Made by a program: the position numbers and the translations under genes. A DNA stretch of 64,000 bases, from the NCBI RefSeq assembly GCF_009646095.1, contig NZ_CP045725.1, forward strand, positions 2,418,001-2,482,000, given 5' to 3'. The stretch is from Raineyella fluvialis. GTDB taxonomy: Bacteria > Actinomycetota > Actinomycetes > Propionibacteriales > Propionibacteriaceae. This document shows, one piece after another, positions 47,843 through 56,108 of this stretch; positions within the stretch are counted from its first letter, which is position 1, and each line of letters starts with the position of its first letter. Under the pieces are notes generated by a model. The model worked only from the letters and a program-made list of their open reading frames with translations, made no database searches and had not been told where the DNA came from.

Positions 47843-48685
47843 TCAGGAGGCCCGCCGGGAGGCGACCAGCAGCCCGTTGCCCACCGGGAGCAGGGCGGGG
47901 ACCCAGACGTCGTCGAGGGACTCCACGGCCTCCAGGGCCTCCCGGATGACGATTGTCTCGTCGTCCTCGTTCGCCGGGTCGGCGACCAGGTTGTGCCACA
48001 GGGCGTTGTTGACGACCAGGACGCCGTCGGCACGCAGCAGGCGCTGCGCCTGCTCGATGTACTCCCCGCAGTCGAGCATGTCGGCGTCGATGAAGACCAG
48101 GTCGTACGCGGCATCCGACAGCTTCGGCATCACGGTCAGCGCATCGCCCGCGATCAGCCGGATGCGGTTCGTCGGGACACCCGCCTCGCGGAAGACCGCC
48201 CGGGCCACCCGCTGCACCTCGCTGTCGGCGTCGATGCTCGTCAGCACTCCCTCCGGGACCATCCCCGCGAACAGCGCCAGGCCGGAGACCCCGGTGCCGG
48301 AGCCGACCTCGACGACCGACCGGGCATGCGCGGCCCGGGCCAGGAACGTCAGCGTGGTGGCGACGCCTCGACTGATGGGAACGTTGCCCATCTCCTCGGC
48401 GGCCTGCCGGGCGCGGCCGGCCTCGGGGCGCTCGCGTCGATACGTCTCGGCGTACGCCCAGCTCGCCTCGTCCAGGCCGGGGCGAGGCGTCCCGGCGTCC
48501 GCGCCGGCTTCGGTCGGGTCCGCGTCGGCGGGCTCGATCACCGGCGGATTGCTGGGCGCCGTCGGGGCGAAGATGTCGTGCATCCGGTCCGAGCTCGCGG
48601 TCTTCCGGGCGGCGCCCCCGGACGCGGGCTTGTTTCCCGCCTGACCCGGCGCGGCAGCCTTCTGGGTGGTCTTGCGAGTGGTCAC
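47843..48685 (-). CDS. O-methyltransferase (SAM-dependent, Rv1220c-like)
   Basis: A class I SAM-dependent O-methyltransferase of 280 residues. A low-complexity Lys/Ala/Pro N-terminal tail of about 60 residues is followed by the methyltransferase core with V-V-E-V-G-S-G-T-G-V-S-G-L-A-L (motif I), S-I-D-A-D-S, and D-L-V-F-I-D-A-D-M-L-D-C-G-E-Y. This matches the COMT-like group. The counterpart Rv1220c sits beside sigE in mycobacteria, but no sigma factor is here. The GTG at 48685 is preceded at 6 nt by TAGGCT, so it is probably leaderless. Acceptor unknown. Confidence 0.85.
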   Translation of the reverse strand: MTTRKTTQKAAAPGQAGNKPASGGAARKTASSDRMHDIFAPTAPSNPPVIEPADADPTEAGADAGTPRPGLDEASWAYAETYRRERPEAGRARQAAEEMGNVPISRGVATTLTFLARAAHARSVVEVGSGTGVSGLALFAGMVPEGVLTSIDADSEVQRVARAVFREAGVPTNRIRLIAGDALTVMPKLSDAAYDLVFIDADMLDCGEYIEQAQRLLRADGVLVVNNALWHNLVADPANEDDETIVIREALEAVESLDDVWVPALLPVGNGLLVASRRAS

Positions 48686-48691
48686 GCCTTC

Positions 48692-48697
48692 AGCCTA
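48692..48697 (-). promoter_or_regulatory. -10 hexamer TAGGCT, leaderless start of the O-methyltransferase
   Basis: On the minus strand TAGGCT ends 6 nt before the GTG at 48685. Confidence 0.55.
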
Positions 48698-48800
48698 ACG
48701 AATGAATCCTGCCGGGGAAGGGGGACGCGCGCCGCGGCCTGTCCGTTGTGCAGCACGACCTGGGTGCGACCCACAGCGCAGGTCTGGACCGGGCGTGAGC

Positions 48801-48835
48801 GCTGCCACCTCTGGCAGCGCCCCTCGGCATAGAAT
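48801..48835 (+). promoter_or_regulatory. dapA promoter: -10 TAGAAT with an upstream dyad
   Basis: TAGAAT (48830-48835) is followed by 6 nt and the dapA ATG, predicting a leaderless transcript. A dyad GCTGCCA-CCTC-TGGCAGC (48801-48818) covers the -35 region and is a possible repressor site. Confidence 0.5.
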
Positions 48836-48841
48836 CGCGCC

Positions 48842-49747
48842 ATGACCGACCCCACGCACACCGCCGCCGAGCCGCCCTTCGGCCGCCTGCTGACCGCCAT
48901 GGTGACGCCGTTCGACGACAAGGGTGATCTGGACCTGGGAGCGGCCCGTGCCCTTGCCGCGCACCTCGTGGACGACCTGCGCCATGACGGCCTGGTCATC
49001 AACGGCACCACCGGTGAGGCTCCCACCACCTCCGACGAGGAGAAGGCCGCCATCATCGCGGCGGTGGCCGGCGAGGTCGGGGACCGGGCACACATCGTCG
49101 CGGGGGTCGGCACCAACTCGACCCGCCACACCTGCGAGTTGGCCCGACAGGCGGCCGAGGCGGGCGCCGACGGCCTGCTCGTCGTCACCCCCTACTACTC
49201 CCGGCCCCCGCAGGAAGGCCTGCTGGCCCACTTCGGTGCCGCCGCGGATGCCACCGATCTGCCGGTGATGGTCTACGACATCCCCAGCCGCGCGGGCATC
49301 CCGGTGCTCACCGAGACGATGATCGCCCTCGCCGACCACCCCCGGATCGTCGCGGTCAAGGACGCGAAGGGCCAACTGGTCGAGTCCGCGAAGGTCATGG
49401 CGGCGACGGACCTCGCCTATTACGCCGGGGACGACGCGATCACGCTGCCACTGCTGTCGGTCGGTGGCGTCGGCCTGATCGGGACCTCCACGCACTTCTC
49501 CGGGCTCCTCGCCCGGGACCTGATCGACGCCTGGGTGGGGGGCGACCCGGCCAGGGCGCTGGAGCTCAATCGCCGTGCACTGCCGGTCTTCACGGGTGTC
49601 TTCGCCGCGCAGGGCTGCAGCATGGTCAAGGCGACACTGGCCCGCCAGGGCCGCCCCGTCGGTGGCCTGCGGGCCCCGCAGGTGATGCCCGCCGATGACC
49701 TCGTCGACACCTACGTCGACACGCTCCGGGCCGCTGGCATCTTCTGA
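48842..49747 (+). CDS. dapA: 4-hydroxy-tetrahydrodipicolinate synthase
   Basis: DapA condenses pyruvate with aspartate semialdehyde, the committed step of lysine/diaminopimelate synthesis. The TIM-barrel protein of 301 residues has the N-G-T-T-G-E loop, Tyr145 (V-M-V-Y-D-I-P) and the Schiff-base Lys173 in V-K-D-A-K-G, 28 residues apart as in characterised enzymes. It is followed 10 bp later by the HtrA protease gene. With dapC, dapD and dapE also here, most of the succinylase branch is in this window. Confidence 0.95.
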   Translation: MTDPTHTAAEPPFGRLLTAMVTPFDDKGDLDLGAARALAAHLVDDLRHDGLVINGTTGEAPTTSDEEKAAIIAAVAGEVGDRAHIVAGVGTNSTRHTCELARQAAEAGADGLLVVTPYYSRPPQEGLLAHFGAAADATDLPVMVYDIPSRAGIPVLTETMIALADHPRIVAVKDAKGQLVESAKVMAATDLAYYAGDDAITLPLLSVGGVGLIGTSTHFSGLLARDLIDAWVGGDPARALELNRRALPVFTGVFAAQGCSMVKATLARQGRPVGGLRAPQVMPADDLVDTYVDTLRAAGIF

Positions 49748-49757
49748 ATCCAGGACC

Positions 49758-51004
49758 GTGACCGCGACCGAGGCCGGCCACGACTCCCCGCCGTCCGGGC
49801 AGGTCGGGGGGACGCCTGGCGACGGGCCGCCGCAGCGCGACGGCGACGGCGTACGCGCCGGGACGATCGTGCTCGCCGCGGTGGTCGCCGTCGTCGTGGC
49901 CGTACCGGCGGGATACGGCGGCGCCTGGCTGGCGGGCTCACGGCCCGCCTCCTCGGCCTCGGCCCGGCCATCCGTGGGGACATCAGCCGGGGCGTCCCGG
50001 TCGGGCACGGCCGGACCGTCGGCCAGCCCGAGTGGCGCCACGGGATTCGTCCAGGACACCGCTCCGGGCCCGGCCACCCTGGACGTCGCGGCCATCGCGC
50101 CCGCGGCCCTGCGCTCCACCGTGGCGATCCGGGCCACCGGTTCGGGCGGCGAGGGGAGTGGCTCCGGGATCGTGCTCAGCGGGGGCCGGGTGGTGACCAA
50201 CTACCACGTGATCGGCACGGCGGGCACCGGCGGGCGGATCGAGGTCACCGTGGGCGACGGCCGCCGGACCACCGCGACCGTGGTCGGGACCAGCCGTGCG
50301 TACGACCTGGCGGTGCTCACGGCGGACCTGTCGGGCTTCGGTGAGACGGTCGTCGCCCCGGCTCGGCTCGGCACCTCCGCCGGACTGGGTGTCGGCCGGC
50401 CCGTGATCGCGGTCGGGGCGCCGTACGGTCTCGGGGGGACCATCACCGCCGGCATCGTCTCGGCCCTCGGCAGGCCGATGCAGGTCGCCGACCACACCGC
50501 AGGACCGGACGACCCGACGGCCTACATCGACGCGATCCAGACCGACGCCTCGATCAATCCGGGCAATTCCGGCGGCCCGCTCTACGACGCCGGCGGGCGG
50601 GTGGTGGGAATCAACTCCGCCATCGTCACCGCCGACGGTGCCCCGGCCCGCAGCGGCAGCGTCGGGCTGGGATTCGCGATACCGGTGGACGAGGCGCTGC
50701 CGATCATCGAGGGGCTGTCGGCCGACGGCAAGGTGTCCTATCCGATCTTCGGCGCGGCCGCACAGGCCACCGACAACGGGGTGGGCGTACGGCTCACGAC
50801 GGTGGATTCCGGTGGGCCGGCGGCACAGGCCGGACTGCGGGCCGGGGACGTGGTGAACGCTCTGGGTGGGGTGAGCGTGGACGACGGCACGGGGCTGATC
50901 GTGCAGGTCCGTCGGCACCGTCCGGGCGAATCCGTGACGGTCGACTACACCCGTAACGGGTCCACCCAGCAGGGGTCGTCATGCTCTCAGGCCGCGTCGG
51001 CTAA
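49758..51004 (+). CDS. HtrA/DegP-like serine protease (one-base frameshift near end)
   Basis: This is a membrane-anchored extracytoplasmic protease. A polar N-terminus is followed by one membrane helix (about residues 36-57) and a Ser/Ala-rich linker. The trypsin-like domain has catalytic His in T-N-Y-H-V-I-G, Asp in Y-D-L-A-V-L and Ser in N-P-G-N-S-G-G-P-L; a PDZ domain follows. The frame breaks at the G-run 50972-50975. As written, reading runs on out of frame; with one G restored the end is Q-Q-G-V-V-M-L-S-G-R-V-G and TAA at 51002, 415 residues. The same order, htrA then tatB, occurs in mycobacteria. Confidence 0.88.
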
Positions 51005-51013
51005 GTTGGGCGC

Positions 51014-51430
51014 GTGTTCGGTCTGGGTGCAGGTGAGATCGCGATCATCGTGGTCCTCGCGGTGATTCTCTGGGGTCCCGACAAGTTGCCCGAGTTGGCG
51101 CGGAAAACGGCGCGGTTGATCCATTTCCTGCGTCAGGTCGCCAACAACGCCCAGGTCACCGTCCGCAACGAACTCGGACCCGGCTTCGAGGACTTCGACA
51201 TCACCGATCCCAAGGGCTCGGTGCGCCGCTACGTGATGAAGCAGGGCGGCCTCGACGGCGTCGAGGACCTGGTGCAGACGCTGCGCGATGCCACCGCAGA
51301 GATCGACGAGGCGGCCGCCGACATCCGCCGCTCGATCGACATCGACGGAGACGGCGTGATCAGCCCCGAGGAGGCGAAGGCCGCCGGCCTCGAGGTGCCC
51401 GGGGCCCCGTTCGACACCGAGGCGACCTGA
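51014..51430 (+). CDS. tatB: Twin-arginine translocase subunit TatB with EF-hand loop
   Basis: TatB helps recognise folded twin-arginine substrates at the membrane. The N-terminal helix, G-P-D-K-L-P-E-L hinge and amphipathic helix (residues 1-50) are typical. The unusual part is the C-terminus: residues 109-120 read D-I-D-G-D-G-V-I-S-P-E-E, a complete EF-hand calcium loop (D1, D3, D5, G6, I8, E12), flanked by helices. GTG start at 51014, 9 nt after the protease stop. Total length 138 residues. Whether the loop binds calcium is untested. Confidence 0.88.
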   Translation: MFGLGAGEIAIIVVLAVILWGPDKLPELARKTARLIHFLRQVANNAQVTVRNELGPGFEDFDITDPKGSVRRYVMKQGGLDGVEDLVQTLRDATAEIDEAAADIRRSIDIDGDGVISPEEAKAAGLEVPGAPFDTEAT

Positions 51431-51450
51431 TTCGTCGCTTTGGTCATGAT

Positions 51451-51480
51451 GGCCCGGGCCATGACGGCCCGGGCCATGAC
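51451..51480. terminator. Tandem palindromic repeats between tatB and mrp
   Basis: GGCCCGGGCCATGAC occurs twice in direct tandem (51451-51465 and 51466-51480). Each copy contains the palindrome GGCCCGGGCC, extended at the first copy to ATGGCCCGGGCCAT. It lies between convergent tatB and mrp and probably terminates both. Confidence 0.6.
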
Positions 51481-51502
51481 AACGCGTGGATGACCGGGAC
51501 GC

Positions 51503-52680
51503 TCAGTCGCGGACCGGTGTGACCCCGAGCGAGACGCCGGCCAGCCCCCGCGCCTCGCGGGCGAGGCCCTGGGCGACCTTCTCGATCACGGCGGCGGCCG
51601 GACCGGCCGACTCCGCGCCGACGACCGGCTGGCCCTCGTCACCACCGGCCCGCAGCGCGACGTCCAGCGGGATCCGCGCCAGCAGCGGCACGTCGTAGCC
51701 GAGCCGCTCGGAGAGCGTCCGGGAGACGGTCTCGCCGCCACCGGTGCCGAAGATGTCGACCTCGTGTACCTCGCCGCAGTGCGGGCAGGTGGCCTCGAGG
51801 AAGGACATGTTCTCGATCACGCCGATCACCCGCTGGTGCAGCATGTCGGCCATCGTGCCGGCCCGCTCGGCGACCTCCGCGGCTGCGGCCTGCGGAGTCG
51901 TCACCACGATGACCTCCGCGTTCGGCACCTTCGCGCCGAGCGACATCGCGACGTCACCGGTGCCCGGCGGGAGGTCGACGACGAGGAAGTCGAGGTCACC
52001 CCAGTAGACGTCTGCGAGCATCTGCTGGAGCGCCCGGTCGAGGATCGGGCCGCGCCACGCGATCACCTGGTCACGGCTCTGCTTGAGCATGCCGATCGAC
52101 ATCACCGAGATGCCCTGGTAGGGCACCGGCATGATGTACTCGCCGACCATCGTCGGCTGGGCCTCGGCCAGGCCGAGCATCGGCGGGATCGAGTGACCGT
52201 AGATGTCGGCGTCCAGGATGGCGACCTTCTTGCCCGCCCGGGCCAGGCCAAGCGCCAGGTTCGCCGTCACCGAGGACTTGCCGACACCGCCCTTGCCGGA
52301 GGAGATCAGCAGGACCCGGGTCAGGTTGCCCGGCTTCGCGAACGGGATCTCGTGCTGCTGCACACCGCCGCGCAGTCGGACGTTGAGCTCCTTGCGCTGC
52401 TCGTCGGTCATCACGCCGAGGTCGACCTTGACACCCGCGACGCCCGGGATGCCGCTGACGGCCCGCTGCACGTCGGCGCTGATGGTCGTGTGGAGGGGCA
52501 GAACTGGACGGTCAGCAGCACGCTGACGGTCACCACGTTGTCGGCGTCGATCTCGATCCGGGGGATCATGCCCAGCTCCACCAGCGGGCGTTTGATCTCG
52601 GGGTCCATCACGCGCGACAGGGAGGCCTCGATGGCCTTCATCAGCGGGTGGTCCGGGGGAGTCGTCACGACATCTGGCAT
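51503..52680 (-). CDS. mrp: Mrp/ApbC iron-sulfur carrier ATPase (one-base frameshift)
   Basis: Mrp binds and transfers Fe-S clusters. The N-terminal DUF59/MIP18-like region starts M-P-D-V-V and has A-S-L-S-R-V-M-D-P-E-I. The P-loop domain has S-S-G-K-G-G-V-G-K-S-S-V (deviant Walker A) and the C-terminal C-x2-C pair T-C-P-H-C-G-E-V. The frame breaks at the G-run 52495-52498 (plus strand), after L-L-T-V-Q-F-C-P; it should continue L-H-T-T-I-S-A-D-V. Restored length is 392 residues. TAGCCT lies 7 nt before the ATG. Confidence 0.9.
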
Positions 52681-52687
52681 GTCCCAC

Positions 52688-52693
52688 AGGCTA
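52688..52693 (-). promoter_or_regulatory. -10 hexamer TAGCCT, leaderless start of mrp
   Basis: On the minus strand TAGCCT is followed by 7 nt and the ATG at 52680. Confidence 0.5.
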
Positions 52694-52713
52694 ACCGGTG
52701 ACCGCAACCGTCC

Positions 52714-53232
52714 TCAGAGCCGGTCGGATGGCGTCCGCTCATCCTCGTCCGCCCGCTCGTCGTCGAGCTCGGCCAGCAGCGCCCGCAGCTCGTTGCGTAG
52801 CTCGGAGCGGATGTAGTCCCGGGTCGCCATGTCCCCCACCGCGTCGCGGAGGGCGGCGATCTCGCGGGCGAGGAAGTCCATGTCGGCCCGGCTCTGGGCG
52901 GTCTGCCGGCGGTCCTCCGCCAGCCGGACGTGGTCCCGGTCGGTCTGGCGGTTCTCCGCGAGCAGGATCAGCGGGGCCGAGTAGGACGCCTGGGTGGAGA
53001 AGAACAGGTTGAGCAGGATGAACGGATAGGGGTCCCACTTCAGGCCGAACAGGCCGATCACGTTGATGGTGCACCAGACGATCACGAAGACCGTCATCCA
53101 GGCCAGGAAGGCGGGCGTGCCCATCCAGCGGGCGAACGTCTCGGCGAACCGGCCGAAGGCGTCCCTGTCCTGGTCGGTTCCCCGGCGCCAGCGGGACTGG
53201 CGCCCGGGCAGGCTCAGGCGGTCATCGGCCAT
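52714..53232 (-). CDS. DUF1003 membrane protein
   Basis: A 172-residue protein with two membrane helices near residues 42-62 and 68-95, joined by the conserved F-G-L-K-W-D-P-Y-P-F-I-L-L-N-L-F-F-S motif of DUF1003. The C-terminal half is a charged helix that may form a coiled coil. Function unknown. Its ATG lies 11 nt inside the end of the MgtE/CBS gene, so the two are translationally coupled; mycobacteria keep the same pair (Rv1231c/Rv1232c). Confidence 0.85.
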   Translation of the reverse strand: MADDRLSLPGRQSRWRRGTDQDRDAFGRFAETFARWMGTPAFLAWMTVFVIVWCTINVIGLFGLKWDPYPFILLNLFFSTQASYSAPLILLAENRQTDRDHVRLAEDRRQTAQSRADMDFLAREIAALRDAVGDMATRDYIRSELRNELRALLAELDDERADEDERTPSDRL

Positions 53233-54562
53233 CGGGGGACCCCTTCCCGGTCGAACGGGAGCGGCGCAGCTCCAGGTCGCGCGAGACCCGGTCGGCAGCC
53301 CAGTGGGCCTCGCTCGGGGCGAGCCCGTCCATCTGGGCGCTGCGCCAGTCGTCGGGCAGCATCGCGTCGAGGACGTCGTCCACGGTGACCGCGCCGAGCA
53401 GTTGGCGCTCCTCGTTGACGACGGGCGCAGAGACGAGGTTGTAGGTGGCGAAGTAGCGGCTCACCGTCGAGACGTGGGCCTCGGGTCGTAGTGGCTCGAG
53501 GTCGGCGTCGACGAGGGAGGAGACGTACACCGACGGTGGTTCGCGGAGCAACCGCTGGAAGTGCACGGCGCCGAGGAACCGGCCGGTCGGTGCCTCGAGC
53601 GGCGAGCGGCAGATGTAGACCATGGCGGCCAGCGCGGGGGTGATGCCCTCGACCCGCACCCGGGCGAGCGCCGTGGCGACGGTGTCGTCCGGAGCCAGGA
53701 TGATCGGCTCGGGGGTCATCAGACCGCCTGCGGTGAACTCGTCGTAGGTCATCAGCCGTCGGACGTCCTGGGCATCGTCTGGCTCCATCCGCCCGAGGAG
53801 TTGCTCGGCCACCTCGGGGGTCAGTTCGGCGACGAGGTCGGCGGCGTCGTCGGGGTTCATCTCCTCGAGGATGTCCGCGGCGCGTTCGACCTCCAGCGCC
53901 TGGATGAGCTCGACCTGGACGTCCTCGGGGAGTTCCTCGATCGCGTCGGCCAGGCTCTCGTCGTCGAGGGCGGCGGCGATCTCCTCGCGCCGCTCGGGGG
54001 TCATGTCGTGCAGCTCCCGGGCGATGTCGGCCGGCTTCATGTCCTCCATCCGGGCGAGCACCTCACGGGTGGAGCGCCCGGCCCCGACGACGAAGACGTC
54101 GATGTCGCTCCAGTCGACGATGGTGTCGTACGTCCGCCGGGCGAACGGGCCAGTGGAGGAGCGCAGCGCGACCTCGTCGATCTCCCAGTCGTGCGAGCGG
54201 GCCTGGCGGATCGACACGTCGAAGACCCAGGACGGCTTGTCGGCGCCCCGCCGGCGCACCTGCGAGTCGACGAGGTCCTGCAGGACGAGGATCTCGGTCT
54301 CCCGGCGCTCGAACCGGCGCGTGTTGAGCACCCCGGAGATCGTCACCTGCAGGGCGGAGATCGTGCGCACCCGCACCATCGGGACGAACACACGGTGCTG
54401 GGCGAAGAGTTCCACGACGAGGCCCTTCGCCCGCGGGGCGCGGCCCGCGGATCTGACCTGGACCACGACGTCACGGACCGTGCCGAGTTTGTCTCCGGCG
54501 GTGTCCATCACCGGCAGTCGGCGCAGCCGGGACACGAAGATCGAGGTGCTGCTCGCGCTCAC
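53222..54562 (-). CDS. MgtE-N / CBS-domain protein with N-terminal PRC barrel
   Basis: A soluble 446-residue protein. Residues 5-80 are PRC-barrel-like (L-P-V-M-D-T-A-G-D-K-L-G-T-V). Residues 150-290 form the MgtE N-terminal helical domain, with acidic M-K-P-A-D-I-A-R-E-L and L-E-E-M-N-P-D-D-A-A-D-L. Two CBS motifs follow (M-T-P-E-P-I-I-L-A-P-D-D-T and V-V-N-E-E-R-Q-L-L-G-A-V-T). There is no membrane channel domain, so it is a sensor or regulator rather than a transporter. The GTG at 54562 has TACTCT 6 nt upstream. Confidence 0.88.
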   Translation of the reverse strand: MSASSTSIFVSRLRRLPVMDTAGDKLGTVRDVVVQVRSAGRAPRAKGLVVELFAQHRVFVPMVRVRTISALQVTISGVLNTRRFERRETEILVLQDLVDSQVRRRGADKPSWVFDVSIRQARSHDWEIDEVALRSSTGPFARRTYDTIVDWSDIDVFVVGAGRSTREVLARMEDMKPADIARELHDMTPERREEIAAALDDESLADAIEELPEDVQVELIQALEVERAADILEEMNPDDAADLVAELTPEVAEQLLGRMEPDDAQDVRRLMTYDEFTAGGLMTPEPIILAPDDTVATALARVRVEGITPALAAMVYICRSPLEAPTGRFLGAVHFQRLLREPPSVYVSSLVDADLEPLRPEAHVSTVSRYFATYNLVSAPVVNEERQLLGAVTVDDVLDAMLPDDWRSAQMDGLAPSEAHWAADRVSRDLELRRSRSTGKGSPDGR

Positions 54563-54568
54563 GGGGGG

Positions 54569-54574
54569 AGAGTA
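54569..54574 (-). promoter_or_regulatory. -10 hexamer TACTCT, leaderless start of the MgtE/CBS gene
   Basis: On the minus strand TACTCT ends 6 nt before the GTG at 54562. Confidence 0.45.
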
Positions 54575-54596
54575 CCGTGCCCTGCCGCCCGGGGCC

Positions 54597-54602
54597 TAGG
54601 GT
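54597..54602 (+). promoter_or_regulatory. -10 hexamer TAGGGT, leaderless start of the CitE-like gene
   Basis: TAGGGT is followed by 6 nt and the GTG at 54609. It faces the divergent MgtE/CBS promoter in a 46-bp gap. Confidence 0.55.
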
Positions 54603-54608
54603 TGGGGT

Positions 54609-55564
54609 GTGAGAACCGCAGCCACTCCCGCCATCCGCCGCACCGTCCTCGCCGTCCCCGGCTCGAGCGACCGCTTCCTCACCAAGGCCCTCGGGATGGG
54701 GGTCGACGCGGTCTTCCTCGACCTGGAGGACGCGGTGGCCCCGCCGGCCAAGGCCGAGGCCCGGGGCCGGGTGGTGGAGTACCTGCACCGCGACTGGGCG
54801 GCACCGACCGTCACCGTCCGGGTGAACGACTGGACGACGGCGTGGACGTACGCCGACGTGATCGAGGTCGTCCGCGGGGCGGGTGCACGGATCGACGCGC
54901 TGGTGCTGCCGAAGGTCCAGGGGCCCGACCACATCCGGGCGCTGGACCTGCTGCTCACCCAGGTGGAGCGGACCCACGGCCTGCCGGTCGGCCGGATCGG
55001 GATCGAGGCCCAGATCGAGGATGCCCGTGGTCTCCTCAACGCCGACGCCATCGCCGGGGCGTCCCCGCGGATGCAGTCACTCGTCTACGGGCCGGGCGAC
55101 TTCGCCGCCTCGATGGGCATGCCCAGTCTCAACGTGGGGCCCAGCCGGCCGGGTACGAGATCGCTGATGCCTACCACCACGTGCTGATGTCGATCCTCGT
55201 CGCCGCCCGGGCGCACGGTATCGCGGCCATCGACGGACCGTACGTCGCCATCCGTGACGTCGAGGGCTTCACCGCGGCCGCGCGACGTTCCGCGGCGCTG
55301 GGGTACGACGGGAAGTGGGTGCTGCACCCCGCCCAGGTCGAGGCCGGCAACGACGTGTTCTCGCCCGACCAAGCCGCGTACGACCGCGCCGAGCGGATCA
55401 TGGACCGCTACGCCGAGGCGACCTCTGCCGCCGGCGGTGGCGTGGGCGCCATCGTGGTGGACGACGAGATGGTCGACGAGGCGGGGATGAAGCTCGCCGC
55501 GGTCGTGGCCGCCCGCGGCCGGGCGGCGGGGCTCACCGTGTCGGCGACCGGCGAGGGGGTCTGA
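54609..55564 (+). CDS. CitE-like HpcH/HpaI-family lyase (one-base frameshift)
   Basis: A CoA-ester lyase of the citrate-lyase-beta family. T-V-L-A-V-P-G-S-S-D-R-F near residue 12, F-L-D-L-E-D-A-V-A-P metal site and E-A-Q-I-E-D-A-R-G-L-L-N are conserved. The frame breaks at the G-run 55136-55139: after S-L-N-V-G reading should go on A-Q-P-A-G-Y-E-I-A-D-A-Y, but one G is absent. Restoring it yields 318 residues including K-W-V-L-H-P-A-Q-V. The exact thioester substrate (malyl-, citramalyl- or methylmalyl-CoA) is unknown. The GTG is leaderless. Confidence 0.87.
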
Positions 55565-55565
55565 G

Positions 55566-56090
55566 GTGTCGGTGCCCGGTCCGTACGGTCGGCTCGGGTC
55601 GCCCTTCGAGCTGCAGTTCCCCCAATCACTGGCCACGTACACGTCGTATGCGGAGGCCCAGCGGGCGGTCGACTACCTCTCCGACCGCCACTTCCCGGTG
55701 CAGAACCTGGCGATCGTCGGCACCGACCTGCGCTCCGTGGAGCGTGTCACCGGTCGGCGGGACTGGGTCAGCGTCGTCAACCGCGGCCTGGCCAACGGGC
55801 TGTCGATCGGCCTGCTGTTCGGCATCATGGCGATGATCTTCTACCCGCCGCAGTCGAACCTGTATCTCCTCGCGGCCATCGGCGTCGGTGTCGGCGTGCT
55901 CATCAGTGTGGTCTTCGGGCTGATCGGCTACGCCTTCACCCGGGGCAAGCGGGACTTCACCTCGATCAGCCAGACGTTCGCCACCCGCTACGAGGTGCTG
56001 TGCGAGCACAAGGTGTCCATGAAGGCGCGCGAACTGCTGGCGGAGATGCCGGGTGGGCGGCGGCCGGACTTCCGGGGACCGATCGGCTAG
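55566..56090 (+). CDS. General-stress-protein-17M-like membrane protein
   Basis: A 174-residue protein. The first 60 residues, A-T-Y-T-S-Y-A-E-A-Q-R-A-V-D-Y-L and F-P-V-Q-N-L-A-I-V-G-T-D-L, resemble the N-terminal ferredoxin-like fold of general stress protein 17M. Two membrane helices follow near 78-96 and 102-122, and a helical tail ends it. Function unknown. Mycobacteria have a comparable gene (Rv1234) near the same neighbours. The GTG starts 1 nt after the CitE-like stop, so coupling is likely. Confidence 0.78.
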   Translation: MSVPGPYGRLGSPFELQFPQSLATYTSYAEAQRAVDYLSDRHFPVQNLAIVGTDLRSVERVTGRRDWVSVVNRGLANGLSIGLLFGIMAMIFYPPQSNLYLLAAIGVGVGVLISVVFGLIGYAFTRGKRDFTSISQTFATRYEVLCEHKVSMKARELLAEMPGGRRPDFRGPIG

Positions 56091-56108
56091 CCGCCACCCC
56101 ACCGCGGC

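Noticed and set aside
54609-55564. CitE-like gene as part of a citrate lyase operon
   Set aside because: No citD, citF or citC is near; stand-alone CitE-like lyases are common in actinobacteria.
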